DNA from: Sphingobacteriales bacterium
Lineage (GTDB): Bacteria > Bacteroidota > Bacteroidia > Chitinophagales > LD1
Length of the DNA stretch: 64,000 nt
Assembly: GCA_018262795.1 (NCBI GenBank)
Contig: JADFDM010000005.1
Coordinates: 214,121 to 278,120, forward strand
Direction: 5' to 3'
A model generated the notes under the pieces. It saw only the letters and a list, made by a program, of their open reading frames with translations, ran no database searches and was not told the origin of the DNA. Positions 25,697 through 34,673 of the stretch are shown here, piece after piece. The position numbers and the translations under genes are program-made. Positions within the stretch are counted from its first letter, which is position 1; each line of letters begins with the position of its first letter.

Positions 25697-25791
25697 TCTC
25701 GCTCATCTTTTCTTGCAACAAGATAATGGTTTACATAGATTCACTGCTCGAATTTGACGAATGCTCTAACACTTAAAGTGCAAATGCCATA

Positions 25792-28700
25792 ATGAAAAGA
25801 TTTTTACTCTACACTGTTTTCCTTTCCTCCCTGTTTTTTAGTTTTGAAGAAGCACAAGCCACTCACTTGATGGGTGCCGATATACAATATGAATGTATAG
25901 CCCCCGGTCAGTATAGAATACGATTACAGCTTTACCGCGATTGCAAAGGAGTAAGTATTGGAACCAGTGCCAGTGTCAACTATCAATCCACCCAATGCGG
26001 GGTAAATAGCAATATCACCTTAACTCAAATAAGCGTTACCGATATTACCCCTGTTTGTCAGCAAGGAAGCAATACGGCCTGTGGTGGCAGTGGGCAATAT
26101 GGTGTAGAAAAGCACGTGTACGAAGGCATCCTGAATTTACCCCCGGGCTGCGGCACCGACTGGGTGCTTTCTTGGAATAGCTGCTGTCGCAATAATGCGA
26201 TTACTAACTTGGCTAATCCCGGCAATCAGGATATGTATATTGAAAGTTGCCGTTTGGATAATACCATCTCGCCTTGCAATAACTCTCCGGCCTTCTTAAA
26301 TGATCCGGTACCCTTTTTCTGCAATGCGCAACCCGTCAATTATAATCACGGGGTGATAGATGTGGATGGTGACTCACTTGTTTTTTCATCTACCACCCCC
26401 TTAACAACTAACGGAGGAGTAAATTATGCAAGTGGGTTAAGTGCTTCCAATCCTTTTGTGACCACCGGTGGGGGGCCTTTTAGTGTAAACTCTTTTAATG
26501 GAGATATTCACTTTACTCCTAACGGAAGCCAGATAGCTGTGATGGCTATTAAGGTAGATGAATACAGAAACGGTGTGCTGATAGGATGTGTGATGCGCGA
26601 TATGCAGTTCACCATCATCCCTTGCACTAACAATCAACCTACTGCCACGGGAATGAACGGCAGTAACAACTTTACCTTGACTATCCCGGCTTGTTCCGAT
26701 ACATGTTTCACCATTCTTTCCAATGATCTCGATGCCGGAGATAACGTGACCATGAAGTGGAATAATGGAATACAAGGCGGAACTTTTTCCAGCACCAGCG
26801 CCCAACATCCCACCGGCACTTTTTGCTGGACAACTACTGCCAATGATGTAGGTACTCACGCATTTACTGTAACTGTTCAGGATGATCACTGCCCCATCGT
26901 AGGCACCAATACATATTCTTATACCATTAATGTGGTTGCCAGCAGCGACCCTCCAGTTAGTGCCGGGCCTGATATCACCTTATGCCCCGGGCAACCCACT
27001 ACCCTCACTGCGACTGTTACCGGTGGAACCGCCACCGGCTACCATTGGAGCGATGGAACAAACAATTGGAACACGCAAACTATCAACGTATCGCCTACCA
27101 ATACTACACTTTACAATGTCACTGCTTACTATGCGAGCGGTTGCCAAAAAACGGATGCGGTGTTAGTAACAAGAGTGCCCAATCCCAATGTAAGTGTTTA
27201 TCCTACCAATATTACTTTGTGCTCCGGTGGCTCGGTAAATCTGTTAGCTTCCACCACTGCGGCTAACCCAACCTATCATTGGAGCCCTGCCACGGGGTTG
27301 AGTTGTACTAATTGCCCCAACCCCATTGCTACCCCAAGTGCCTCTACTAATTATTGTGTTTACTTAACCGATGCCAGCAACTGTCCCAGCGACACTGTTT
27401 GTGCACAAATAAATACCAGTGCTCCTCCGCCTCCGCAGAGTTGTGCGGTACTTTATGCCACCGTCAATGGAACGGGAAACGGCACGCAGGCAAGTCCTGC
27501 CAGTTTGCAGGGAGCCATCAATTTAGCGCAGTGCAATAACTCTATCATTAAACTTGGGCAGGGTACTTATACTTTAGATAATCCTATTTCCAATATTACC
27601 AGTTACACAACTCTCGAAGGAGGATATGATCCGGTTACTTGGGTAAAGACCAGTGCTCCGGGTGCTACTACTATTTATCGCTCCAATCTTAACCCTGAAG
27701 GGATTGCCAATCAAGAAAGGATAGTAGCCTTCTACATGAACTCACAAAACTATTTCCGTTTCCAAGACCTCACTTTTCAAACACAAGATTGCCCCAACTC
27801 AACTACGGGTAGCGGTATGTCCAATTATATTTTTCACATGACCAACTGTAGCGACTATCAGTTTGTGAGATGCCAAATGATAGTAGGAAAAGGAGGGAAC
27901 GGCAAGCCGGGAAGTGTGGTTGGGCAAAACGGTGTAGGTGGTTCTGCGGGAACGAATGGTGCTAACGGTGCCAATGATAACAACAATTACAATGCCGTAG
28001 GAGGAATGGGTGCAGCCGGAGCCGGAACAAATTCCGGTGGTGGTGGTGCCTCCGGTGTGAATGGAGGAAACGGCTCTGCCGGTACGGCTTCTACTTCGCC
28101 TCGCGATGGTGGTGGTGGTGGTGGTGGTGGTGCCGGTGGCAGAGCTGCTACAGGCGGTAACGGTGGCGCTGGCGGTGGCGTGAATGGTGGTGCCGGCCCG
28201 GGTGGCGGTTCAGGTGGTGGTGGGGGTAACCCCGGTGCTACAGGCACAGCGGGTACCGGTCAGAACGGAGCAGCCGGAACAACGGGTCTTGCGGGAGGTC
28301 CGGGTACTTTCTTAGGCGGATTTTTTATACCGGGAGGAGCAGGAGGCAATGGCACCGATGGGGCCGGAGGTTCTGGCGGTTCCGGTGGTGGCGGTGGCGG
28401 TGGCCAAAGCTGTTCTCTCTTTTGTATTGAAGGCACGGGCAGTGCCGGAGGCGGAGGCGGTGGCGGTGGCCAAGGTGGCACCGGTGGCGAAGGCGGCTGG
28501 GGCGGTGGAGCCTCTATCGGAGTATATATGTTCAACAACGGAGCAAATGGAGTATTTACGAATTGCCAAATGTTTGCCGGAACGGCAGGCTTGGGTGGAG
28601 CGGGAACTTTAGGTGGAACAGGTGGTACCGGAGGAGCAGGAGGAATCGGTGGATCGGTGAATACAGGAGAAATTGGTGCCGGAGGTAATGGAGGCAAGGG

Positions 28701-31674
28701 AGGCAATGGTGGCAACGGTGGCAATGGTGGCAGTGGAGCAGCAGGCTCTGCAGGATTGGTGTATGTGGATGGTGGAACTTACCCGACTACTGATATTGCT
28801 TTTAACTTGAGCCAACCGGTGATTAATGCGGCTAATGTGAGTTGCACAAACCGTCCGGTCAACTTTACTACAGCCTCTTCGGGCAATTGGGATTTTGGAA
28901 TTGGAGGAGCCCCTGCAACGGCAACCGGTGCCGCAGTCACTACACAATACACTACTTTTGGCAGAAAGGATATTACTTACGCAGGGAATGTATATACCGG
29001 ATTTTTCAACGTGCCTATTGATGCCAACAGTTACATCCCCGACATCAGCACTTCGGCTGATCCGTTTAATGGAGATACCTTTATTCTTTGTTTAGGTTCA
29101 TCGGCAAATTTCACTGCTATTATTCCAGGTGCAGATGCTTTCGATTGGAATTTCGGAGGAGCGGTAACTCCTAATACTTACCTCGGAGCAAGTTATCAGA
29201 ACCTGAGCAATCTCGTATTTAATACCCTGGGTGTTTTTAAAATAAAATTACGAATCAGCACGGACTGTTGCGGTTGGTCACCCTACGATTCTATCTACCT
29301 GATTGTAGAGCAAAAGCCAACCTTATCCTTTAATGGTTTATTGGCTATGTGCCCCGGTGACTCTGTGACTATTACCGCTTCCGGCTCTACTTATTATTTA
29401 TGGAGCCCACCTAATGGTCTCGATACTATAATTGGAGCTACGGTGGTCGCCAGTCCTTCTAATACTACTACTTATTATGTGAGAGGTTTCAGCCCGAGAG
29501 CTTATTGCGAGGTTGATTCTTCTATCACTATTTCGATAGCTACTCCTCCTACACTCACTTTTACACCGAACCCTGCCACCTGTGGCAACAATGGATCCCT
29601 GACGGTGAATCCGGCTCCTCCCGGAAGTTATATTTACCAATGGAACGATGCCGCGAACCAGACTACCCAAACCGCTACCAATCTGCCGTCTGGGTCTTAT
29701 GCGGTGACGGTGACCGATGCCACTTCTACCTGTTCTGCTACCGATGGTGCAGCACTGAGTTCCGGCAACGGTATTCAAGCATTCATTGACAGCAGTGTGT
29801 TAGTTTCCTGTTTCGGCTCTTGCGATGGTATGGCCAGAGTTAGAGGAATTCTGGGCTCCGGTACTTTTGGATATCAGTGGAGCAATGGCGCTTCTACCGC
29901 TATGATTACCGGGGTATGTGCAGGCAATTACATAGTCACGGTTACTGACATTCCTAACAACTGCACGGCTACGGCATCAGTTGCCATTAGCGAGCCGCCT
30001 GTGTTGGTGTTGGATACTTTATCAAAAACAGATGCTACCTGCATTACTACGCCCGATGGTGACATCCTTATCAATGCTGCCGGAGGGGTTGGCCCTTATC
30101 AATTTATTTGGAGCGATAACCAAGATTCGGCACATGCCGTGCACCTCACAGCCGGCACTTATACCGCCACCGTGATTGATCAAAATGGATGCACAGCAAC
30201 TGTTTCCGCCACTATTAATGCTCCTTCACCAGCTACTACTGTTTCGCACACTTCTACTGATGTTACCTGCTATGGTGGTAGTAATGGCTCTATTGATTTA
30301 ACGGTAAATGGAAATGCGGGGCCGTATCATATTATTTGGGATACGCCTAATGCCGATACCACCGAAGATGTATCGGGCTTGCCTTATGGCTATTATACGG
30401 TTTTGGTGATGGATACCTCAAATTGCGGAGCATCGGGTGGGGATTCTATCTTGGTAAATCAACCTCCTCAAATAGCGATTGATACCATTGTGACGGATAT
30501 CACTTGCTTTGGGGATAATGACGGCTGCATCACTGCCAATGTGAGTGGAGGAGTGCCAAGCTATACGTTGGCATGGTCCACCGGTGCTAACATCAATCAG
30601 GTTTGTAGTTTAGCTCCGGGAACTTATGGCATTACGGTAACAGATGCGCATAACTGCACCGTGAGCCTCACGGGTATCGAGGTTATTGAACCTACTTCAC
30701 TCACTTTAAATACCAATGTTCAGGATGTGAGTTGCCCCGGATTTAATGATGGAGAAGTAATGGCCATTGCTACAGGTGGTACCATTGCTTACAGTTATCT
30801 CTGGAGCAATAATCTTTCAACAACTACTATCAACCAATTGGCTCCGGGCACTTATACAATTACAGTGACAGATGCTCATTCTTGTACGGTATCTGCTTCA
30901 GCAACGGTGAATGAACTTCCGGGGATTGTTCTGTCGGGCACTCCACATGATGTAACCTGCTATCCCCTGCAAAATGGATTTATACAACTCACCGCTATCA
31001 CGCTGCATCCGCCTGCCAGTTTTATTTGGAATACCGGAGCTACTACTGCTGATATTTTTGCATTGGCAGCAGGGAATTATTCGGTGACAATCACCGATCA
31101 GAACAACTGCGTGGCCGATACTTCCTTCACGGTGGCGGAGGGGGCTGCCTTTACCGTAGAGGCACTTCCGGCTAATACCACTGTTTCACTTGGCACGGTA
31201 GTTTCGTTGAATGTAAGTTCTGCCAACGGCACTATCGGCTCTGTGTTATGGCAGCCATCGAATGGCTTAGACTGTAGCGATTGCATCACTCCCGTATCTT
31301 CTCCCCTGCAAAGCATCAATTACTTTGTCACGGTTACTTCCGACTCCGGCTGTGTGGCATGGGATTCTGTGCACATCACGGTGGTGCCTACTTATGAAAT
31401 ATTCATTCCGAACGTATTTACACCAAACGGTGACGGAGCCAATGATTATTTCGAGGTTTTCGGCAATAAGGAATCGTGGAAACAATTCAACGTGATGGTA
31501 TTTAACCGCTGGGGCGAAAAGGTGTACGAAAGCAACGATATGAACTTTAAGTGGGATGGATACTTCAAAGGGCTGTTGCTGAATCCGGGCGTATTTGTAT
31601 ATACTGTTCAACTCGTGTTCCTCGATAACTACGTGCCTAAGATTTACAAAGGCAGTGTAACGCTGATGCGATAA
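25792..31674 (+). CDS. T9SS type B cargo: giant SprB-repeat surface protein with glycine-rich blocks
   Basis: A 1960-aa secreted protein. After the signal peptide comes a conserved Bacteroidota N-terminal module (THLMGADIQYECIAPGQYRI ... LYRDCKG), then Ig/PKD-like domains (about 385-550). A putative beta-helix segment (555-930) is interrupted by Gly/Asn/Ala-rich blocks, roughly residues 698-905 and 933-990. Further PKD-like domains follow, then about six SprB repeats (1340-1820; motif C-F-G-x-x-D-G ... W-S-x-G-x-x-T ... LAPGTYTITVTDAHSCT). The last 90 residues (FTPNGDGANDYFEVFG ... MVFNRWGEKVYES ... VTLMR) are a type B sorting domain. Adhesin or filament role is inferred. No PorP/SprF gene is adjacent. 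Confidence 0.92.
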   Translation: MKRFLLYTVFLSSLFFSFEEAQATHLMGADIQYECIAPGQYRIRLQLYRDCKGVSIGTSASVNYQSTQCGVNSNITLTQISVTDITPVCQQGSNTACGGSGQYGVEKHVYEGILNLPPGCGTDWVLSWNSCCRNNAITNLANPGNQDMYIESCRLDNTISPCNNSPAFLNDPVPFFCNAQPVNYNHGVIDVDGDSLVFSSTTPLTTNGGVNYASGLSASNPFVTTGGGPFSVNSFNGDIHFTPNGSQIAVMAIKVDEYRNGVLIGCVMRDMQFTIIPCTNNQPTATGMNGSNNFTLTIPACSDTCFTILSNDLDAGDNVTMKWNNGIQGGTFSSTSAQHPTGTFCWTTTANDVGTHAFTVTVQDDHCPIVGTNTYSYTINVVASSDPPVSAGPDITLCPGQPTTLTATVTGGTATGYHWSDGTNNWNTQTINVSPTNTTLYNVTAYYASGCQKTDAVLVTRVPNPNVSVYPTNITLCSGGSVNLLASTTAANPTYHWSPATGLSCTNCPNPIATPSASTNYCVYLTDASNCPSDTVCAQINTSAPPPPQSCAVLYATVNGTGNGTQASPASLQGAINLAQCNNSIIKLGQGTYTLDNPISNITSYTTLEGGYDPVTWVKTSAPGATTIYRSNLNPEGIANQERIVAFYMNSQNYFRFQDLTFQTQDCPNSTTGSGMSNYIFHMTNCSDYQFVRCQMIVGKGGNGKPGSVVGQNGVGGSAGTNGANGANDNNNYNAVGGMGAAGAGTNSGGGGASGVNGGNGSAGTASTSPRDGGGGGGGGAGGRAATGGNGGAGGGVNGGAGPGGGSGGGGGNPGATGTAGTGQNGAAGTTGLAGGPGTFLGGFFIPGGAGGNGTDGAGGSGGSGGGGGGGQSCSLFCIEGTGSAGGGGGGGGQGGTGGEGGWGGGASIGVYMFNNGANGVFTNCQMFAGTAGLGGAGTLGGTGGTGGAGGIGGSVNTGEIGAGGNGGKGGNGGNGGNGGSGAAGSAGLVYVDGGTYPTTDIAFNLSQPVINAANVSCTNRPVNFTTASSGNWDFGIGGAPATATGAAVTTQYTTFGRKDITYAGNVYTGFFNVPIDANSYIPDISTSADPFNGDTFILCLGSSANFTAIIPGADAFDWNFGGAVTPNTYLGASYQNLSNLVFNTLGVFKIKLRISTDCCGWSPYDSIYLIVEQKPTLSFNGLLAMCPGDSVTITASGSTYYLWSPPNGLDTIIGATVVASPSNTTTYYVRGFSPRAYCEVDSSITISIATPPTLTFTPNPATCGNNGSLTVNPAPPGSYIYQWNDAANQTTQTATNLPSGSYAVTVTDATSTCSATDGAALSSGNGIQAFIDSSVLVSCFGSCDGMARVRGILGSGTFGYQWSNGASTAMITGVCAGNYIVTVTDIPNNCTATASVAISEPPVLVLDTLSKTDATCITTPDGDILINAAGGVGPYQFIWSDNQDSAHAVHLTAGTYTATVIDQNGCTATVSATINAPSPATTVSHTSTDVTCYGGSNGSIDLTVNGNAGPYHIIWDTPNADTTEDVSGLPYGYYTVLVMDTSNCGASGGDSILVNQPPQIAIDTIVTDITCFGDNDGCITANVSGGVPSYTLAWSTGANINQVCSLAPGTYGITVTDAHNCTVSLTGIEVIEPTSLTLNTNVQDVSCPGFNDGEVMAIATGGTIAYSYLWSNNLSTTTINQLAPGTYTITVTDAHSCTVSASATVNELPGIVLSGTPHDVTCYPLQNGFIQLTAITLHPPASFIWNTGATTADIFALAAGNYSVTITDQNNCVADTSFTVAEGAAFTVEALPANTTVSLGTVVSLNVSSANGTIGSVLWQPSNGLDCSDCITPVSSPLQSINYFVTVTSDSGCVAWDSVHITVVPTYEIFIPNVFTPNGDGANDYFEVFGNKESWKQFNVMVFNRWGEKVYESNDMNFKWDGYFKGLLLNPGVFVYTVQLVFLDNYVPKIYKGSVTLMR

Positions 31675-31691
31675 ACTCATCTACTAAGGAA

Positions 31692-31726
31692 AATGCCGGG
31701 GCACAACGCTCCGGCATTTTTCTTTT
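31692..31726 (+). terminator. Intrinsic terminator after the giant surface-protein gene
   Basis: Stem AATGCCGG / CCGGCATT with a T-rich tail (TTTTTCTTTT), 18 bp after the stop at 31674 and 20 bp before ung. Confidence 0.8.
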
Positions 31727-31743
31727 AATCCTATTTTTATTCC

Positions 31744-32442
31744 ATGACGAATGAAGAGATGCTGACCGTGCAAATAGAGGATAGTTGGAAGTCCGTTCTG
31801 CAAGAGGAATTTCGCCAGCCATACTTCCCGCTGATTAAGCAGTTTATTATAGCGCAGAAGAAGCTGGGAAAAACGGTCTATCCTCCCGGCCCACTCATTT
31901 TTAATGCCTTTCAGCTAACGCCCTTCGATCAGGTAAAAGTGGTCATCATCGGCCAGGACCCATACCACGGAGCGGGACAAGCGCAGGGGCTTTGCTTCTC
32001 GGTTCCGGTGGGCATAAAGCCTCCTCCTTCTTTAGTCAATATTTTTAAAGAGATGAAAATTGATCTCGACATCGAGCCTCCCGGTCACGGCAATTTAGAG
32101 CATTGGGCAAAGCAAGGTGTGTTATTACTCAATGCCTCGCTCACGGTAAATGCCGGGGAGCCTAATTCCCATGCGGCTTGTGGCTGGCACCGGTTTACGG
32201 ATGCAGTCATTCGCATTATCTCGGAGCAGAAAGAAGGCGTTGTGTTTCTGCTTTGGGGAAGATTTGCACAGCGCAAGGAAGAACTGATAGACACTGCGAA
32301 GCACTACGTGTTGAAGTCTGCCCATCCCTCGCCCTTTAGTGCTCATCTCTTTTGGGGTTGCAAACATTTTTCAAAGGCCAATGAATGCTTGCTGAAACAA
32401 GGGAAAGAAGCAGTGGATTGGAGATTACTGAGGAGCCTGTAG
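31744..32442 (+). CDS. ung: Uracil-DNA glycosylase, family 1
   Basis: Removes uracil from DNA in base-excision repair. The catalytic water-activating motif GQDPYHG carries Asp72, and the uracil-binding loop HPSPFSA carries His194. NFAR-like Pro-rich PPPSLVNIFKE and the LLLNASLTV strand, which holds the Asn that reads uracil, are also present. At 232 aa the length is normal. It stands 69 bp after the surface-protein gene behind a terminator, so it is probably transcribed alone. Confidence 0.97.
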   Translation: MTNEEMLTVQIEDSWKSVLQEEFRQPYFPLIKQFIIAQKKLGKTVYPPGPLIFNAFQLTPFDQVKVVIIGQDPYHGAGQAQGLCFSVPVGIKPPPSLVNIFKEMKIDLDIEPPGHGNLEHWAKQGVLLLNASLTVNAGEPNSHAACGWHRFTDAVIRIISEQKEGVVFLLWGRFAQRKEELIDTAKHYVLKSAHPSPFSAHLFWGCKHFSKANECLLKQGKEAVDWRLLRSL

Positions 32443-32543
32443 TTTAAACGAGATAAATAGGTATGGCTTCTGATTCAAACTTCTGGAAGTCGAATCCTGA
32501 TTTGCTTTTTTCTTTCATGCTATGTCAAATTTAGTTTTTGACA

Positions 32544-32583
32544 CAGTTTATTGAACAGACTCACAGTTTATTGATCAGACTCG
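32544..32583. repeat. 20-bp direct repeat, two copies
   Basis: CAGTTTATTGAACAGACTCA is followed directly by the same sequence with two changes (GATCAGACTCG ending). It sits just before the 41-bp array. Confidence 0.75.
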
Positions 32584-32585
32584 AT

Positions 32586-32800
32586 ATTTTATTCTCCCCG
32601 AAGGCATTAAACGAACTCTGAATGGCATTTTATTCTCCCCGAAGGTATTAAACGAACTCTGAATGGCATTTTATTCTCCCCGAAGGCATTAAACGAACTC
32701 TGAATGGCATTTTATTCTCCCCGAAGGCATGGGAAGAACTTCCGACAGTATTTTATTCTTCCCGAAAGCATCGGAAGAACTTCTAACGGTATTTTATTTA
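32586..32800. repeat. 41-bp tandem repeat array, five copies and a fragment
   Basis: Copies begin at 32586, 32627, 32668, 32709 and 32750, each opening ATTTTATTCTCCCCGAAGGC; a sixth fragment starts at 32791. Copies 1-3 are almost identical, 4 and 5 are diverged in the second half. The units abut without unique spacers, so it is not a CRISPR array. Confidence 0.9.
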
Positions 32801-32834
32801 CCGATTATCCTTAGTTTGAAGCCAGCTCGATAGT

Positions 32835-33087
32835 AAGCAAAACGGACTTTCACGCGAGAATGCAACGTGGCGAATAGCCAAGATAACTTGAGCGATAATT
32901 ATTAACTCCGTCATTTATGGCGGAGAAAAGCCACCTCATACTATACCGGCTTTAGCCATGACTTTTAAGGAAGGCAGGGCTGAAGCCCATGAGGAGGCTC
33001 TGTTGCCCCAGCCTAAAGGCTGGAGTTAATGCGGGGGAGTCCTTAGTCCCTCAACTCAGACTCGACTTCAGATTAAGGACAGCAGGG
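32835..33087 (+). repeat. 253-bp multi-hairpin element, copy 1
   Basis: Near-identical to 33271-33523 (offset 436). It contains four potential hairpins: CTCCGTCAT/ATGGCGGAG, GGCTTTAGCC/GGGCTGAAGCC, CCAGCC-TAAA-GGCTGG and GTCCTTAGTC/GATTAAGGAC. Confidence 0.85.
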
Positions 33088-33270
33088 TAGGCTTGTCTTC
33101 AGGCTCTGGATAGTTGAGCTTTGTTGTCCAATTATCTCTTTCTGTTTTTCTCTTTTAACTCCGTAGGAGTTTAATCGTAATAGATAGAATAGGGTGTATA
33201 GCTCCGTAGGAACGGAATATTTTTCTTTCCATTCCTCTTTGTCCGTAGTTTGAAGCCCAGCCAGCGGGGG

Positions 33271-33523
33271 AAGCAAAACGGACTTTCACGCGAGAATGCA
33301 ACGTGGCGAATAGCCAAGATAACTTGAGCGATAATTATTAACTCCGTCATTTATGGCGGAGAAAAGCCACCTCATACTATACCGGCTTTAGCCATGACTT
33401 TTAAGGAAGGCAGGGCTGAAGTCCATGAGGAGGCTCTGTTACCCCAGCCTAAAGGCTGGAGTTAATGCGGGGGAGTCCTTAGTCCCTCAACTCAGACTCG
33501 ACTTCAGACTAAGGACAGCAGGG
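33271..33523 (+). repeat. 253-bp multi-hairpin element, copy 2
   Basis: Differs from copy 1 at only a few positions. One difference (GACTAAGGAC) makes the last hairpin a perfect 10-bp stem, another (GTCCAT) weakens the second. Homology extends patchily upstream to about 33247. Confidence 0.85.
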
Positions 33524-33679
33524 GAAATGAGGAAATGAGAAAATTAAGGAAATCGGAGAATTAGGGAATTGGCTGATTCGCACCGTAGCTTATTATCTCA
33601 TTCGCTTGTGCCCGCTCCGTACCTACACACGTGGTGCAAAGGCTTTTGGGACGAGGCGCGGCAGTAAGGTGCCCGATTC

Positions 33680-34636
33680 TTATTTTATTTCTTTGAGTTT
33701 AACGGGCGATACGCCTATTTTTTTGCAGACGGCAGCCGCGCCTTTGTTGCAGAACCCGGCAATTTCTTTTAGAGAATATTTTTGGGCATAGGCCATAGCG
33801 GCAATGCTGATGACGGTATCTCCGGCTCCCGACACATCGGCAGCTTTGATGTTGCGAGCGGGGATGATAAAGGAATTGCCGGTTTTGGTAAAGCAGAAAA
33901 TCCCGTTGGCTCCTAAGGTGACCATCAGGTTTTTGAAGCGGTTTTTTCTGCGCAGTTCTTCGGCACCGCTGCGGAGGCTTTCAATGCTTTTGGCGTTGAT
34001 GCGGTAGCCGATGGCTTCGGAAAATTCGCGCAAGTTGGGCTTGAATAAATCAATGGCCTGGTATTCAAAAAAGTATTTTTCCTTGGGATCTACGGTCACG
34101 GGAATTTCGTGCTTGGTGGCGTAGAGTAATATCTGCTTGATGAAGGAACGGGTGAGCACGCCTTTGTTGTAATCTTGCAGGATGATGATGTCAATTTTAT
34201 GGCTGTTGAATATCTTCTTAAACTCTTTTAGCAGTAAGGATTCTTGCGCAGGCTCTAAATATTCTACCTCTTCTTCATCGAAACGCACGACCTGTTTGTC
34301 TTCGTCAAATACGCGTGTCTTTAACGTAGTCATCCGGCTTTTGTGTGGGAGTAAATGATCGGTGATTACTTCCTTCTCGTTCAGCAGTTTTAAGAGAATA
34401 GAGCCGGTGGTATCGGTGCCAATCATGCTTAGAAGAAAAGGATTACCTCCCAGTTCTTTAATGTTTAAGGCTACATTGGCGGCTCCTCCCGGGCGGTATT
34501 CCTTCGACAGAATTTCGACCACCGGCACCGGGGCTTCGGGAGAGATGCGATTGACTTCGCCAAATAAATAGAAGTCAACCATCACATCTCCGATCACCAG
34601 AATGTTGAGGTCTTTGAAATTCAGATTTACTGCCAT
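33680..34636 (-). CDS. hldA: D-glycero-beta-D-manno-heptose-7-phosphate kinase-like PfkB kinase
   Basis: A 318-aa ribokinase/PfkB-family sugar kinase. NRISPEAPVPVVEI near the N-terminus, with YRPGGAANVALNIKELGG, is characteristic of the RfaE/HldE kinase domain, and the C-terminal DVSGAGDTVIS is the PfkB ATP/catalytic motif (Asp in GAGD). The enzyme phosphorylates heptose-7-P at C1 in ADP-heptose synthesis for lipopolysaccharide. Only the kinase half is present, so the adenylyltransferase half must be encoded elsewhere or this kinase serves another sugar. It ends next to the repeat nest; the gap to aspC is 37 bp, which suggests an operon. Confidence 0.85.
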   Translation of the reverse strand: MAVNLNFKDLNILVIGDVMVDFYLFGEVNRISPEAPVPVVEILSKEYRPGGAANVALNIKELGGNPFLLSMIGTDTTGSILLKLLNEKEVITDHLLPHKSRMTTLKTRVFDEDKQVVRFDEEEVEYLEPAQESLLLKEFKKIFNSHKIDIIILQDYNKGVLTRSFIKQILLYATKHEIPVTVDPKEKYFFEYQAIDLFKPNLREFSEAIGYRINAKSIESLRSGAEELRRKNRFKNLMVTLGANGIFCFTKTGNSFIIPARNIKAADVSGAGDTVISIAAMAYAQKYSLKEIAGFCNKGAAAVCKKIGVSPVKLKEIK

Positions 34637-34673
34637 CTAAAGGAGATTTGGAGTGGAGAAAAGTGATGGAGAA

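Larger units (their letters stand above)
32443..33679. other. 1.2-kb gene-free repeat nest
   Basis: No plausible gene is seen on either strand. The stretch contains a 20-bp direct repeat (32544-32583), the 41-bp tandem array, two copies of a 253-bp multi-hairpin element and, between those, short hairpins around the motif CTCCGTAGGAG (33160-33215). The few ORFs here are short and made of repeat sequence. Confidence 0.8.

Noticed and set aside
27987..28724. Long Pro-rich ORFs on the minus strand opposite the giant surface-protein gene
   Set aside because: They are antisense shadows of the Gly-rich codons (GGN read as NCC).
32586..32800. Possible CRISPR array in the 41-bp repeats
   Set aside because: Units abut directly with no unique spacers, copies diverge, and no cas genes are in the window.
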